From: Dehalococcoidia bacterium
GTDB taxonomy: Bacteria; Chloroflexota; Dehalococcoidia; UBA3495
Length of the DNA: 52,080 bases
Direction: 5' to 3'
NCBI GenBank assembly: GCA_030753265.1
Contig: JASMCQ010000056.1
Coordinates: 1-52,080 of the forward strand
Position 1 is the first letter of the stretch, and every line of letters starts with the position of its first letter. The notes under the pieces are model-generated. The model had not been told where the DNA came from. It saw only the letters and a program-made list of their open reading frames with translations, and did not search any database. Of the stretch, positions 16,949-26,396 are shown in pieces. Position numbers and translations under genes: made by a program.

Positions 16949-18613
16949 ATGGCAGAAATAGACGGCGGACATCTCTTCGCCAAAGCCCTGAAACATGAAG
17001 GGATCGAGTACGTATTCACTCTGAACGGCGGGCACATCTATGACCTGTACGAAGGTTGCGTCGATGAAGGCATCCAGGTCATCGACGTTCGCCACGAGCA
17101 GGTGGCAGCCCACGCCGCGGAAGGCTGGGCCAAGGTTACCGGCAAGCCCGGCGTATGCATCGTCACCGCGGGCCCCGGCGTCACCGACGCCGTCACGGGA
17201 ATCGCCAATGCCTTCCAAGCTCCCAGCCCCATGATTGTCATCGGAGGCAACGCGGACATCAAGGAGCACCTGAAGGGCGGCCTCCAGGACTTCGACAGCG
17301 TCACTTTCTTGAAGCCGATAACCAAGTTTGCCGAGCAGGTGAAGAGGACCGAGCGGATACCGGAGTACCTCGCTGAAGCCTTTCGCATGGCCACCACGGG
17401 TATCCCAGGCCCTTCCTACCTAGAGATTCCAAGAGACATCGTAATTGGCAAGGTTGAGGAGTCGGGCGTCAGGTATCCTCAGAGGTACCGGACCGAGGCG
17501 ATGGCTTACGGCGACCCCGATTACGTCGCGAAGGTGGTGGACATCCTCAAGACGACGGAGCGGCCCATGGTGCTGGCCGGCTCCGACATCTGGTGGTCCG
17601 AAGCCTCGGAGGAACTGCGCGAGTTCGTTGAGATGATTGGCTCGCCCGTGTTCCTGAATGCGATGGGTCGCGGCAGCATCCCCTCCGACCACCCCAATCT
17701 GGGCGGCCTGGGACGCCGCTACGGCCTGGTCAAGTCGGACACGGTTATCCTCATCGGCACTCCCATCGACTTCAGGTTGGGGTACGGGTCCGATAACATG
17801 TTCCCTCAGAACCCCAAGCTGATCGAGATCATGATGGACCCCGGCAAGATAGGAATGAACCGGGACGTGGATGTCGGCCTGGTAGGCGACTCTAAGGCCA
17901 TTTTGGGCCAGATAATGGACGAACTCAAGAAATCCGGCTACAAGTCGCCGGGTAATGCCTGGGTCGAAGAAGTCATGACCGAAGACCACGCGCTGAAGGC
18001 GGCCGACGAGCCGTTGCTGAACAGCGACCAGAGCCCCATCCACCCCATGCGGGTGATGAAGGAACTGGGGGACGTTCTGGAGCCCGACGCCACGGTCATC
18101 GGAGACGGCGGGGACTTCGTAACCTTCGCCGCCCGGGCGCTGGGGATCAACCAGGCCGGCCACTGGCTGGACCCGGGCGCCTTCGGCTGCTTGGGGGCCG
18201 GTAGCGGCTTCGCCATGGCGGCCCAACTGGCCCGGCCCGGCAAGCAGGTCGTCATCATCTACGGCGACGGGGCCTTTGGGCTAACCGGGTTCGACATCGA
18301 GACGTTCGTCCGGTTCAACCTGCCCGTCGTCTCGATCCTGGGCAACAACGGGGCCTGGAACCAGGTGACTCAGGGAGTCCTCCGCCGCGGCGGGCGCGCC
18401 ATCGGCACCTATCTGTCCCAGGACACCGACTACGCCAAGGTCATGGAGGGCCTGGGAGGTTTCGCCGAGAGGGTCACGGACCCGGCCGAAATCGGTCCCG
18501 CCATCAAACGCGCCTTCGCCTCCGGCAAGGCCGCGCTGATTGACGTGGTGATCGACCCCGAGGTTTCCTACGGGAACATGGCCGGCCGGTCGAGGCAGCA
18601 GCGCACCTACTGA
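16949..18613 (+). CDS. Thiamine-diphosphate-dependent enzyme, acetolactate synthase / 2-hydroxyacyl-CoA lyase-like
   Basis: The 554-residue protein has the three-domain layout of ThDP decarboxylase/carboligase enzymes: N-terminal pyrimidine-binding domain with the activating Glu50 (RHEQVAAHAAEG), a central domain, and a C-terminal pyrophosphate domain with Gly439-Asp440-Gly441 through Asn466-Asn467 (the GDG-to-NN motif). It cannot be placed firmly between acetolactate synthase-like enzymes, 2-hydroxyacyl-CoA lyase and oxalyl-CoA decarboxylase. The start has GGGAGG upstream. It is a single-gene unit: a strong terminator follows. No regulatory subunit gene (ilvN type) is nearby, which argues against a standard branched-chain pathway role. 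Confidence 0.85.
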   Translation: MAEIDGGHLFAKALKHEGIEYVFTLNGGHIYDLYEGCVDEGIQVIDVRHEQVAAHAAEGWAKVTGKPGVCIVTAGPGVTDAVTGIANAFQAPSPMIVIGGNADIKEHLKGGLQDFDSVTFLKPITKFAEQVKRTERIPEYLAEAFRMATTGIPGPSYLEIPRDIVIGKVEESGVRYPQRYRTEAMAYGDPDYVAKVVDILKTTERPMVLAGSDIWWSEASEELREFVEMIGSPVFLNAMGRGSIPSDHPNLGGLGRRYGLVKSDTVILIGTPIDFRLGYGSDNMFPQNPKLIEIMMDPGKIGMNRDVDVGLVGDSKAILGQIMDELKKSGYKSPGNAWVEEVMTEDHALKAADEPLLNSDQSPIHPMRVMKELGDVLEPDATVIGDGGDFVTFAARALGINQAGHWLDPGAFGCLGAGSGFAMAAQLARPGKQVVIIYGDGAFGLTGFDIETFVRFNLPVVSILGNNGAWNQVTQGVLRRGGRAIGTYLSQDTDYAKVMEGLGGFAERVTDPAEIGPAIKRAFASGKAALIDVVIDPEVSYGNMAGRSRQQRTY

Positions 18614-18656
18614 CGAGGGCTTCGAAGAAGTCCGTTTGGTTCTAAACAAAGCAGCG

Positions 18657-18698
18657 GGCCCAGCCTGGCGGGTATGTCAGGCTGGGCCTCCTGTTTTA
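18657..18698 (+). terminator. Rho-independent terminator of the ThDP gene
   Basis: An 11-bp perfect stem, GGCCCAGCCTG (18657-18667) and CAGGCTGGGCC (18678-18688), with a 10-base loop, is followed by TCCTGTTTT. It lies 44 bases after the stop of the ThDP enzyme gene. Confidence 0.9.
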
Positions 18699-18923
18699 CC
18701 CCGATACGCTGGTGCCCAGTAGACCTGCTTCCCCTCTGATCGAGCCATTGATCGAGAACGGCAGGCGTTCACCGGTGTCAACCTGCGAGGGGTCGAAGAG
18801 CCAGCACGCCTGCAACCAGTGGCCTTTCCGCGTCCGAGGACAGCGCGGAATATTCGAGAAGACCATGTGAACACCGATCACACGGCGGGTTCCTCCGGAT
18901 GCTGGAAATGGCGGGGCCTCAGG

Positions 18924-19766
18924 TCATATGAACTTGGCGCACCGGTCGATGATGGAGAGCACGGCCTCGCGCTCTCGCGACGGCAGAGAGAAAATCACCC
19001 GGTCCACGCCGGCCGCTTCCATCCCTTGGATCACGTCCGGGTCCGGCCGGGTACCGAAGGTGCTTATTGAGATGGACGCCGGGTCGCGGCCCGCCTCCTC
19101 GGCCTGCCGCTTGAGCTTGGAAATCTTCTCGGCCAGACTGGGGCCTTGCGAACCCCTGCCTCCGAGGGGCATCCAGCCGTCGCCGAACTCCACGACCCGG
19201 TCGAAGGTGGTGGCGCCGTCACCTCCCATGATGATGGGAGGATGAGGTTGCTGCACCGGCTTGGGGTAGGACCAGATCTTGTCGAAGTTGACGAACTCCC
19301 CATGAAACTCCGGCTCGTCCTTGGTCCATATCTCTTTCATGGCCAGAATCCGTTCCCGCAGCAGCCGCCAGCGGCTCCTGAATCTTGTGCCATGGTGGCC
19401 CATCTCCTCGGCGTTCCAGCCGCCGCCGATACCGAAGATGAAGCGCCCTCCCGAGAGCCGGTCAAGGCTGGCGACTTCCTTGGCGGTAACGATTGGGTCC
19501 CGCTGGATTATCAAGCAGATGCCCGTTCCCAGCTTCAAGCTGGTGGTGGCGGCAGCCGCGGCGGTCAGCGCCACAAAGGGATCGTAGGTGTGCCAGTACA
19601 TCTCCGGCAGATCGCCGCCACCGGGAAAGGGCGTTTGCCGGGCCGCCGGGATGTGAGTGTGCTCCGGCACCCACATGGACTCGAACCCTCTCTCTTCCAG
19701 AAGGCGCGCCAGGTCATCGGGCCGGATGGAGTAATCAGTTGAGAACATGTATGCGCCAAACTTCAT
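18924..19766 (-). CDS. LLM-class F420/FMN-dependent oxidoreductase
   Basis: The 280-residue protein shows the luciferase-like TIM barrel. MKFGAYMFS opens it, WVPEHTHIP is the active-site loop, GRFIFGIGGGWNAEEM the cofactor phosphate loop, and PPIIMGGDGATTFDRVVEFGDGW the C-terminal signature. The layout resembles the Rv2161c-like F420-dependent group. AGGAGG lies seven bases upstream of the ATG at 19766 and a TATAAT box is at 19826-19831 (minus strand), about 60 bases upstream. It stands alone, convergent with the ThDP gene across a 225-base gap. Substrate unknown. Confidence 0.85.
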   Translation of the reverse strand: MKFGAYMFSTDYSIRPDDLARLLEERGFESMWVPEHTHIPAARQTPFPGGGDLPEMYWHTYDPFVALTAAAAATTSLKLGTGICLIIQRDPIVTAKEVASLDRLSGGRFIFGIGGGWNAEEMGHHGTRFRSRWRLLRERILAMKEIWTKDEPEFHGEFVNFDKIWSYPKPVQQPHPPIIMGGDGATTFDRVVEFGDGWMPLGGRGSQGPSLAEKISKLKRQAEEAGRDPASISISTFGTRPDPDVIQGMEAAGVDRVIFSLPSREREAVLSIIDRCAKFI

Positions 19767-20072
19767 GAGTTCCTCCTTAGTGCGGGTCAGCGTTTGGCAA
19801 AACTCGCGAGGGAAAATGACGGGTAATTATAGCGCTGCGATGGGGCTCTCGGCCGGTGAGGGAAGCGGACAGAGTCCAGCGCCATCTAGTCACAAGTATA
19901 GACCGGTCTGCGGGCGAAGGGAGAGCTGGAACGGGAGCATGACTTCCGCCACGGGTTATCCCAGCCCGCCAATCCTTCGTCCGCCATGTCGTGGGGTTTG
20001 ATGCAATGCGTACTCGATGGTTCCTGAAGCTCCGCCCCACCCGTCCCCCGGCCGGCCGAACGCCGGGTTCCG

Positions 20073-20102
20073 TTGACCAACCCTCCCGGCGGCGGTTATA
20101 TT
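20073..20102 (+). promoter_or_regulatory. Sigma-70-type promoter of the nucleotidyltransferase operon
   Basis: TTGACC (20073-20078) and TATATT (20097-20102) are 18 bases apart. Transcription would start near 20109, leaving a leader of about 50 bases before the ATG at 20160. The remaining 19767-20072 region upstream has no gene that I can support. Confidence 0.5.
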
Positions 20103-20159
20103 ATTCTGCATCCGGGAATGGGCAGGAAGCTGCCAAGTTTAGGTGCGAGGCCGTCCCAT

Positions 20160-20879
20160 ATGTACGCGTTGATCCTGGCCGGCGGCAAGGGAGAAAGGCT
20201 CCGGCCGTTGACCGATACCCTTCCCAAGCCGATGGCGCCCCTCCGCGGCAAGCCTATCCTGGCCCACCAGGTGGAGTGGCTCAAGGAGGCCGGCGTGACC
20301 GACGTGGTTTTCCTGGCGGGCTACCGCTGGGAGTCCATCTGGGACCACTTCGGCGATGGGCAGCGGTTCGGAATCCGCGCCCACTACAGCGTCGAAGAGA
20401 CCCCGTTGGGCCGCGGCGGGGCCATCCGCAAGGGGTTACCGCTGGTGCCCGAGGCGGAAAGCACGGTGGCGGTGCTCAACGGTGACATCATCACCGAGGA
20501 GCGCCTCGAGGCTCTGTTGGACCGGCATCTGGAGAAGAAGGCGGCCAATCCATCTCACCTCGCGACCATCATGGTGGTCCCCATGGTCAGCCCCTACGGC
20601 TTGGTGGACCTGGGCGGCCAGGACGGCGTGGTAGGGTTCCGGGAGAAGGTGGAGATGCCCTACTGGATCAACGCCGGCATCTACATTTTGGACCGTGAAA
20701 TCGCCAGCGAGTTACCCGAAACGGGAGATCACGAGACCGGAACCTTCCCCAGACTGGCCAGCGCCGGCCAGATCGCGGCGCTTAAGACCCAATTCTTTTG
20801 GCGAAGCGTAGATTCCTTCAAAGACCTTCGAGACGCCGAAGAGTACCTGGCCGTCCGGGATGCCGGGGCGACCTCATGA
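20160..20879 (+). CDS. Sugar-phosphate nucleotidyltransferase family protein
   Basis: The 239-residue protein has the GT-A-like nucleotidyltransferase fold. LILAGGKGERLRPLTDTLPKPM (residues 4 to 25) is the nucleotide-binding and activating motif, VLNGDIIT holds the metal-binding Asp, and FREKVEMPYWINAGIYI is the product-binding segment. It should transfer a nucleotide to a sugar-1-phosphate, for example mannose-1-phosphate or glucose-1-phosphate. It lacks the left-handed beta-helix acetyltransferase domain of GlmU. The start codon at 20160 is chosen because the motif starts at once. MoxR follows 52 bases downstream. Confidence 0.88.
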   Translation: MYALILAGGKGERLRPLTDTLPKPMAPLRGKPILAHQVEWLKEAGVTDVVFLAGYRWESIWDHFGDGQRFGIRAHYSVEETPLGRGGAIRKGLPLVPEAESTVAVLNGDIITEERLEALLDRHLEKKAANPSHLATIMVVPMVSPYGLVDLGGQDGVVGFREKVEMPYWINAGIYILDREIASELPETGDHETGTFPRLASAGQIAALKTQFFWRSVDSFKDLRDAEEYLAVRDAGATS

Positions 20880-20931
20880 CAACCGGACAGCGGCAGCCCG
20901 AAGGAACCTCCACAGGGGTTGATGTGAATAG

Positions 20932-21870
20932 ATGACCGAGACAGTCGCGGAAATTGCCGGCAGGATTCGAGCCAACGTCGAGAAGGTGTTGGTGGGCAAA
21001 GGGGAGGTCATCGACCTGTGCCTGGCGGCCATCCTCAGCAACGGCCACATTCTCATCGAAGATGTTCCCGGCATCGGCAAGACGACCCTGGCCCGTTCCC
21101 TGGCCGACTCGATAAACTGTAGTTTCAAACGGATCCAATTCACCCCGGATTTGATGCCTTCGGATATAACCGGTATCCACTACTTTAACCAGAAGACCGG
21201 CGAGTTCGAGTTCCGGCCTGGCCCGGTCGTCGCCCAGGTTGTGCTGGCCGACGAGATCAACCGGGCCACTCCCCGGACCCAGTCGGCCCTCCTGGAAGCC
21301 ATGGCGGAGCGCCAGTTGACCGTCGACACCGCCACCATTCCGCTCCCAGCCCCGTTTCTGGTCATCGCCACCCAGAACCCCATCGAGCTGGAGGGCACCT
21401 TTCCGCTGCCGGAAGCCCAACTCGACCGGTTCCTGCTCCGGTTACAGCTGGGCTACCCGGAGGAGTCAGAAGAAGAGGAGATGCTGTCGCGCTTCCAATC
21501 GGCGGACCCGCTGGCCGGCCTCCAACCGGTGGCGCTCGCCGACCAGATCCTCAGCTTCCAGTCCGAGGTTAGGGAGGTGCACTTCGATCCGGTACTGCGA
21601 AACTATCTGGTCCAGTTGGTCCAAGCGACGCGGCAGCATCCGGACGTGGAGCTGGGGGCCAGCCCCCGGGCCAGCTTGGGCCTTTACCGGTGCAGCCAGG
21701 CGCTGGCGGCGATCCAGGGGCGAGCCTATGTATCCCCCGACGACGTGAAGCGCCTGGCCCCCCACGCGCTGTCCCACCGCATGATTCTCAAGTCCCAGGC
21801 CCGCCTGCGGGAACGCACCCGGGAGAGCGTCATCCACGAGCTTCTTGAACGGCTTGCGGTGCCCGTCTGA
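20932..21870 (+). CDS. MoxR-family AAA+ ATPase
   Basis: The 312-residue protein has Walker A DVPGIGKTTLARS (Gly47 to Thr51), Walker B VLADEINRATPRTQ (Asp107-Glu108) and sensor segments ATQNPIELEGTFPLPEAQLDRF-like, split by insert helices as in MoxR. MoxR ATPases act as chaperones for metal insertion or assembly of partner proteins, commonly DUF58 proteins encoded alongside. Here the DUF58 and DUF4129 genes follow, which fits. A 362-base gap separates it from DUF58, longer than usual in this kind of cluster. Confidence 0.92.
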   Translation: MTETVAEIAGRIRANVEKVLVGKGEVIDLCLAAILSNGHILIEDVPGIGKTTLARSLADSINCSFKRIQFTPDLMPSDITGIHYFNQKTGEFEFRPGPVVAQVVLADEINRATPRTQSALLEAMAERQLTVDTATIPLPAPFLVIATQNPIELEGTFPLPEAQLDRFLLRLQLGYPEESEEEEMLSRFQSADPLAGLQPVALADQILSFQSEVREVHFDPVLRNYLVQLVQATRQHPDVELGASPRASLGLYRCSQALAAIQGRAYVSPDDVKRLAPHALSHRMILKSQARLRERTRESVIHELLERLAVPV

Positions 21871-22232
21871 GGACATCTGCACGACGGAGACGACGAGGGC
21901 CGTCACCCGAAAACCAGCGCTGGAAACCAGCCCGGCAATTCCTGAGGGAACTTCCAGCTACCGAGACATGCACTCTTTCTCAGGAGGCACATTGGCAATC
22001 TCTTCCAACGACCGAATCGCCATCAGTCCACCTTTTCCGGAATGGACAACGGTGGACCTCTATCACCTTCGAACGAAGCCATGGATGAGTCTGGCGGCCG
22101 GGGCGGCGGCTGGCACCGGTGGGGGTTCGGCGGCTGGCGGGAGTGCGGCCCCAAATCGTTCCAGCGTTGATTCTCCGTGGCGGCCGGATGACAGCCCGAA
22201 TTCGGCGGAATAATTAGGCCGGCGGTTTCCCG
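21871..22232. other. Gap inside the MoxR/DUF58 cluster
   Basis: A weak open frame on the plus strand (about 21968-22213) encodes low-complexity Ala/Gly/Ser-rich sequence and resembles no family I know. I do not call it a gene. The gap could hold a small unrecognised protein or degenerate sequence. Confidence 0.4.
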
Positions 22233-23456
22233 ATGCAAAACGATCTATGGCTGTTGATCAGCGCCCTTCTGATATTCTTCGGCCTGGTTGCCAGCCAGGG
22301 CCTGTTGCTGGTGGTCGGTTCCCTGGTCATCATCATCTGGCTGGCGACCCGGGTATGGGGGCGTTATGCGTTCCGGAGGGTGAGTCACACCCGTTCCCTA
22401 TCCCGGCGCCGGGCCTTCATCGGCGACACCCTGGAGTACTCCGTCACCCTCTCCAACGACAAATTGCTACCGCTCATTTGGGTGGATATCCAGGACAACT
22501 TTCCCGAGGGTCTCGAACTGCCGGGAGCCAATCTTCGCGCCAGCAACATGGAGGGGACCCGGCAGCACGGCATCACCACTTCGCTGCTCCCTTTTCAACG
22601 GGTCACCTGGACCTACTCCCTGCAATGCACGGCCCGGGGGTATCACCGCATCGGCCCGGTGCGCCTGCGCAGCGGTGACATTTTTGGGTTCAACGCCGCG
22701 GAGACCAAGCTCACCGAAATGGAGCACCTGCTGGTATACCCGCGCCTCGTGGACCTGGGACAACTGCCGCTCCCCGCTCAGCACCCGCTGGGCGCCGGCC
22801 CCGGGCGGCGCCCGCTGCACCGGGACACCACGCGATTCATGGGTCAACGCGAGTACCAACCCACCGACCCGATGAAGCACATCGACTGGAAGGCCACCGC
22901 CCGAACATCACGGCTGCAAACCAAGGTGTTCGAGCCCATAGTTTCCCTCAACGTCATGGTGGCGTTGAACGCCACGACCAGCGAACACCCTTGGGAGGGC
23001 ACCAACCGGCGCCTGTTCGAGCGGGCGGTAACTGTCGCCGCTTCGGCGGCGGAGAATACCTCCCGCCAAGGCTTCAGTTTCGGGGTGATCAGTAACGCCG
23101 TCGCCACCTATTCAGGTAAATGGCTCAGCGTCCCCGTGGGGGCGTCGGCGTCCCAGCTCCCCATGGTGCTGGAGGCGCTGGCGATGGCCGGTCCGTACGC
23201 GGTGACATCTCTGACCCGGGTGCTCCGCTCCGAACGGAACTCGATGCCGCCGGGCGCCACGATGGTCCTGGTAACCGCCATTATCACCAGCGCCGTGGCT
23301 CGAGATGTGGCGGCGATGAAGGAGCGAGGTTACCACGTGCTGGTGCTCTACGCCGGCGACGGTGGGCCCGAGTTGAATTTACCGGATACCCCTGTCTACC
23401 TGGCGGGACCGGTCCTCGATCCGTTGGAGGAAAATGAGCGGCTTCTGGCGGACTAG
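22233..23456 (+). CDS. DUF58-domain protein
   Basis: The 407-residue protein starts with two hydrophobic helices (residues about 5-22 and 24-40) and has the DUF58 signature GQREYQPTDPMKHIDWK around residues 206-222, followed by a von Willebrand A-like region (NVMVALNATTS and later VLVTAIITS). DUF58 proteins pair with MoxR ATPases and are membrane-anchored. Its last 23 bases overlap the start of the DUF4129-type gene, so translation is coupled. The role is probably in cell-envelope assembly or modification; the exact function is not known. Confidence 0.88.
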   Translation: MQNDLWLLISALLIFFGLVASQGLLLVVGSLVIIIWLATRVWGRYAFRRVSHTRSLSRRRAFIGDTLEYSVTLSNDKLLPLIWVDIQDNFPEGLELPGANLRASNMEGTRQHGITTSLLPFQRVTWTYSLQCTARGYHRIGPVRLRSGDIFGFNAAETKLTEMEHLLVYPRLVDLGQLPLPAQHPLGAGPGRRPLHRDTTRFMGQREYQPTDPMKHIDWKATARTSRLQTKVFEPIVSLNVMVALNATTSEHPWEGTNRRLFERAVTVAASAAENTSRQGFSFGVISNAVATYSGKWLSVPVGASASQLPMVLEALAMAGPYAVTSLTRVLRSERNSMPPGATMVLVTAIITSAVARDVAAMKERGYHVLVLYAGDGGPELNLPDTPVYLAGPVLDPLEENERLLAD

Positions 23457-24837
23457 CGCTGTCACCGGAGTAGGTATCTTTCTGGAGGCCTGCGCCTTCT
23501 ATTTGGTCATAGCCATCGTCAGCGCCCTCCTCGGGGAGACGGACGCCGCCCTGTCCTTCTGGCTTGTCTTTACCGCCCTGCTGTCGGCTTTCCTGCTGTC
23601 CGGCTACGTGCAGTCCCTTCCCTTCTCGCGCGGCCTGCGTGGGGCGGCCGGCCTGACCGCCAGCGTACTGTCCCTGCTGGTTCTATCTCAGTTGAACTCC
23701 GGTCTGGGGCCCACGTCGTGGGGCAACGTCGTGGGTGGAGACGTAGACACTGCCGTTGCCCTGTTCATGGGCCTTGTCTTCCTGGTGCTGCTGTGGTGGC
23801 GGGGGGTCACCATGGCCCAAGATGAAGTAAACCTGGACACGGTGCGCGCCTCCTTCCAGTGGGGTTTGATCGTGCTGTTGATCGCGGTAATGCTGGGCAG
23901 CCTGTACTCGACCATCGTAGTAAGCGGTTACTTGGCGGTGGGGTTTATCGGCGTGGGCCTCGCCGGCCTGTCCATGGCCCGCTTTACCTGGGAGGCCAAG
24001 GATTCACAGGGGATGCCGGCGGCATGGTGGATCCCTATCGGAGCCAGCGTCGGGGGGGTGATCGTCCTGGCCCTGCTGATCAGCGCGGCGGGGATCGGTG
24101 GTCTGGACGACATCACCAGGACAGCTCTGAAGACGGCCGGCAACGTGGGCTTCCTATTGCTCAGTCCAGTCATATTGGGCGTCGGGTACCTGGCTGGGCT
24201 CCTTGTGGGCTTGGCCAACCTGGTCTCCGGATGGTTCGGCGGCGGCGACCTGACCGAACTGGAAAGCATAGAGGCGGAGATGCGGGAATTCCACGCCCAA
24301 ATGCGTGAGGAAGCTGGTGATAAAGGGCCGCCCGCCCTGCTGGTGATATTCCTAAAAGGGGCCTCTTTCGCGGCCGCCGCCACCTTCACGGGCTGGCTGG
24401 TGTACCGCATCTTCCGGTTCCAGAGGTTGCGGAGCCAGGGGGGAGACGGCTTGGAGACGCGTGAATCCACGTTCAGCTGGAGCAGGGCCAACCGGGACCT
24501 TTCGGCGTTGCTGGCCGAATGGTGGAGCAGCCTGCCGGTGGTGGGCGCCAAGCGGTCGAAGGGCATTGCCGACCCCAGCAACCCCCGGGAGTTCTACCAT
24601 GGACTGCTGGCGCTGACCGCCAAGATGGGCAACCCCCGGCTGGAGTGGCAAACCCCGAAAGAGCACCAACACACCCTGGTGGGATTGCTTCCCAGAGAGC
24701 CGGTGGGCCGGATTGTGGATGCGTTTCAGATTTCCCACTACGGCCAGGTGGCGGCGAACGACCGCGAACTTGTCCGCCTGGGGCAGGACTGGTCGGCGCT
24801 CAACGAGTTTCTGGAGGAGCGGGAGCGAGAGGGGTAG
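23434..24837 (+). CDS. Multi-pass membrane protein with C-terminal DUF4129-like domain
   Basis: The 467-residue protein has about seven membrane helices in its first 250 residues, a further helix near 312-330, and a soluble C-terminal domain with NPREFYHGLLALTAKMGNPRL and TPKEHQHTLVGLLP, which is the DUF4129 pattern. In many bacteria this gene follows MoxR and DUF58 and is fused to, or followed by, a transglutaminase-like protein. That partner is absent here: the next gene is convergent. The start overlaps DUF58 by 23 bases. Confidence 0.8.
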   Translation: MSGFWRTSAVTGVGIFLEACAFYLVIAIVSALLGETDAALSFWLVFTALLSAFLLSGYVQSLPFSRGLRGAAGLTASVLSLLVLSQLNSGLGPTSWGNVVGGDVDTAVALFMGLVFLVLLWWRGVTMAQDEVNLDTVRASFQWGLIVLLIAVMLGSLYSTIVVSGYLAVGFIGVGLAGLSMARFTWEAKDSQGMPAAWWIPIGASVGGVIVLALLISAAGIGGLDDITRTALKTAGNVGFLLLSPVILGVGYLAGLLVGLANLVSGWFGGGDLTELESIEAEMREFHAQMREEAGDKGPPALLVIFLKGASFAAAATFTGWLVYRIFRFQRLRSQGGDGLETRESTFSWSRANRDLSALLAEWWSSLPVVGAKRSKGIADPSNPREFYHGLLALTAKMGNPRLEWQTPKEHQHTLVGLLPREPVGRIVDAFQISHYGQVAANDRELVRLGQDWSALNEFLEEREREG

Positions 24838-24941
24838 GGATAGGCCCGTGGTTCTGGCCGGCGTTATTTCACCAGTGCTCTTGAAGGCCGCTGAAGTCCT
24901 CTCCGGCTCCGGCAGGGATGGCGAGATCCAAGGCAGCCGCC

Positions 24942-25844
24942 TTACCGAAAGTGGGGGATCACGTGACGGGCGATACGTTCCACCAGGGTGGTTATCGCCG
25001 GAATGTCGCCCGAGTTGTGGGCCAGGATCACGTGCTCCACGCCGGCGGCCTGGTAGGCCTCGATCGCGCCGATTATCGCGCCGGGATCGCCCCCCGAAAC
25101 CCGGGCGCGGTCCACGGCCCGCTCGCTGGAAGGCCCGTCGTGGACCTCCACCTCAAACCGGACGGACATGGTTATCGAGCCCGGGTCCCGCCCGGCCGCC
25201 GCCGCCAGATCCAGGACCTCACGCCGGCCCAAGCTGAATGCCTCCGGGGTGATTCCGCTGGGGTGCCAGCCATCGCCCGCGCTTGCCGCCCGGCGGAGGG
25301 CCCCCGGGCTGGAGCCCCCGATCCACAGGGGTATGTGGGGTTTTTGAACGGGTTTCGGGGAGAAGTACAGGTCGGAGAAGTTCCAGCGGCGGCTGTGATA
25401 GCTGGGGCGGGGGCTGGTCCACAGCTCCTTCATTATAGCGATGCTTTCGTCGGTGAGCGAGCCCCTCTGGCGCAGCGGGATGCCCAAGGCTTCAAACTCC
25501 TCGACCATGGCGCCTACGCCGACACCCAAGGTTACCCTGCCGCCGGAGATCTGGTCCAAAGTGGCCGCGTACTTGGCCAACTCGATCGGATTATGGTAGG
25601 GCAGCACCAGGACCGATGTGCCCAGGAGTACCTTCTTGGTGGTTGCCGCCAGGTAGGAGAGGGTGCAGAGTGGATGGTAGTAGGGTTTGTCCGCCAGGCG
25701 GCGCCCGATATACCCGTTATTGAACAGGTGATCCATCACCCACAGGGAATCGAATCCCAACCCCTCGACCATGGGGCCCAGGGCCAGCACCTGATGAGGA
25801 TCTTCGACCCCCCAGTTGTTCGGAACGCTCACACCGAATTTCAT
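24942..25844 (-). CDS. LLM-class F420/FMN-dependent oxidoreductase
   Basis: The 300-residue protein is a third luciferase-like oxidoreductase. MKFGVSVPNNWG opens it, LWVMDHLF is the active-site loop, GGRVTLGVGVGAMVEEFEALG the phosphate loop, and PLWIGGSSPGALRRAA the C-terminal signature. GGAGG lies about seven bases before the ATG at 25844. It is only about 32% similar by eye to the other two in this window, so the three probably act on different substrates. The closest neighbour on the same strand is ribH 78 bases upstream, which makes FMN-precursor riboflavin; the link may be chance. Confidence 0.85.
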   Translation of the reverse strand: MKFGVSVPNNWGVEDPHQVLALGPMVEGLGFDSLWVMDHLFNNGYIGRRLADKPYYHPLCTLSYLAATTKKVLLGTSVLVLPYHNPIELAKYAATLDQISGGRVTLGVGVGAMVEEFEALGIPLRQRGSLTDESIAIMKELWTSPRPSYHSRRWNFSDLYFSPKPVQKPHIPLWIGGSSPGALRRAASAGDGWHPSGITPEAFSLGRREVLDLAAAAGRDPGSITMSVRFEVEVHDGPSSERAVDRARVSGGDPGAIIGAIEAYQAAGVEHVILAHNSGDIPAITTLVERIARHVIPHFR

Positions 25845-25922
25845 GGCGGCCTCCGGAGGTTGGCTATCAGGCGTCAGCCGTCGTCCATGAGGTATCGGCG
25901 GTTGACCTGATTGCTGACTGCT

Positions 25923-26396
25923 CTACCCGGTTTTGATGGCCTGGACCAGCCGGGCGGTCTCGATGGCCGACACGGCAGCGGTGCTGCCTGTATTGCCCGA
26001 TTTCCCTCCAGCCCGGTTCAGCGCCTGCTCCATGTTTTCGGTGGTCAGCACCCCGAAGATGGTCGGGACCCCGGTTTCCAGCCCCACGGCCCCAGTGCCA
26101 CCGGAGGCCTGCCCAGCCACCATGTCATAGTGACCGGTCTCGCCGCGGATGACCGCTCCCAGGCAGATGACCGCGTCGTACCGCCCCGTCTGGGCGAACG
26201 TCTTGGCTACCATCGCCAGCTCGAAGGACCCTGGCACCCAAGCAACACTGATGTCTCCGTCGCGAACGCCATGCCGGGCCAAGGTTTCTATCGTCCCGGT
26301 CAGCAACAGGCGAGTCACCACCTCGTTGAATCTGGCCGCAACCACTGCCACCCGAAGTCCTTCACCGTTCAAGTTTCCTTTCAATTCATTGGGCAA
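25923..26396 (-). CDS. ribH: 6,7-dimethyl-8-ribityllumazine synthase
   Basis: The 157-residue protein condenses 5-amino-6-ribitylamino-uracil with dihydroxybutanone phosphate in riboflavin synthesis, forming a large shell. The motifs are AARFNEVVT (substrate-binding Phe), WVPGSFELAM, GAVIRGETGHYDMV (with catalytic His) and FGVLTTENMEQALNRAG. A TTG start at 26396 is chosen because AGGAG lies eight bases upstream and it gives the normal family length; a longer ATG-started frame from 26483 adds 29 unrelated residues. No other riboflavin gene is in the window. It is separated from the lipid genes upstream by about 200 bases. Confidence 0.93.
   Translation of the reverse strand: MPNELKGNLNGEGLRVAVVAARFNEVVTRLLLTGTIETLARHGVRDGDISVAWVPGSFELAMVAKTFAQTGRYDAVICLGAVIRGETGHYDMVAGQASGGTGAVGLETGVPTIFGVLTTENMEQALNRAGGKSGNTGSTAAVSAIETARLVQAIKTG

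Noticed and set aside
21845..22213. Low-complexity frame in the MoxR-DUF58 gap
   Set aside because: Ala/Gly/Ser-rich without a family or a clear ribosome site; kept only as a gap description.
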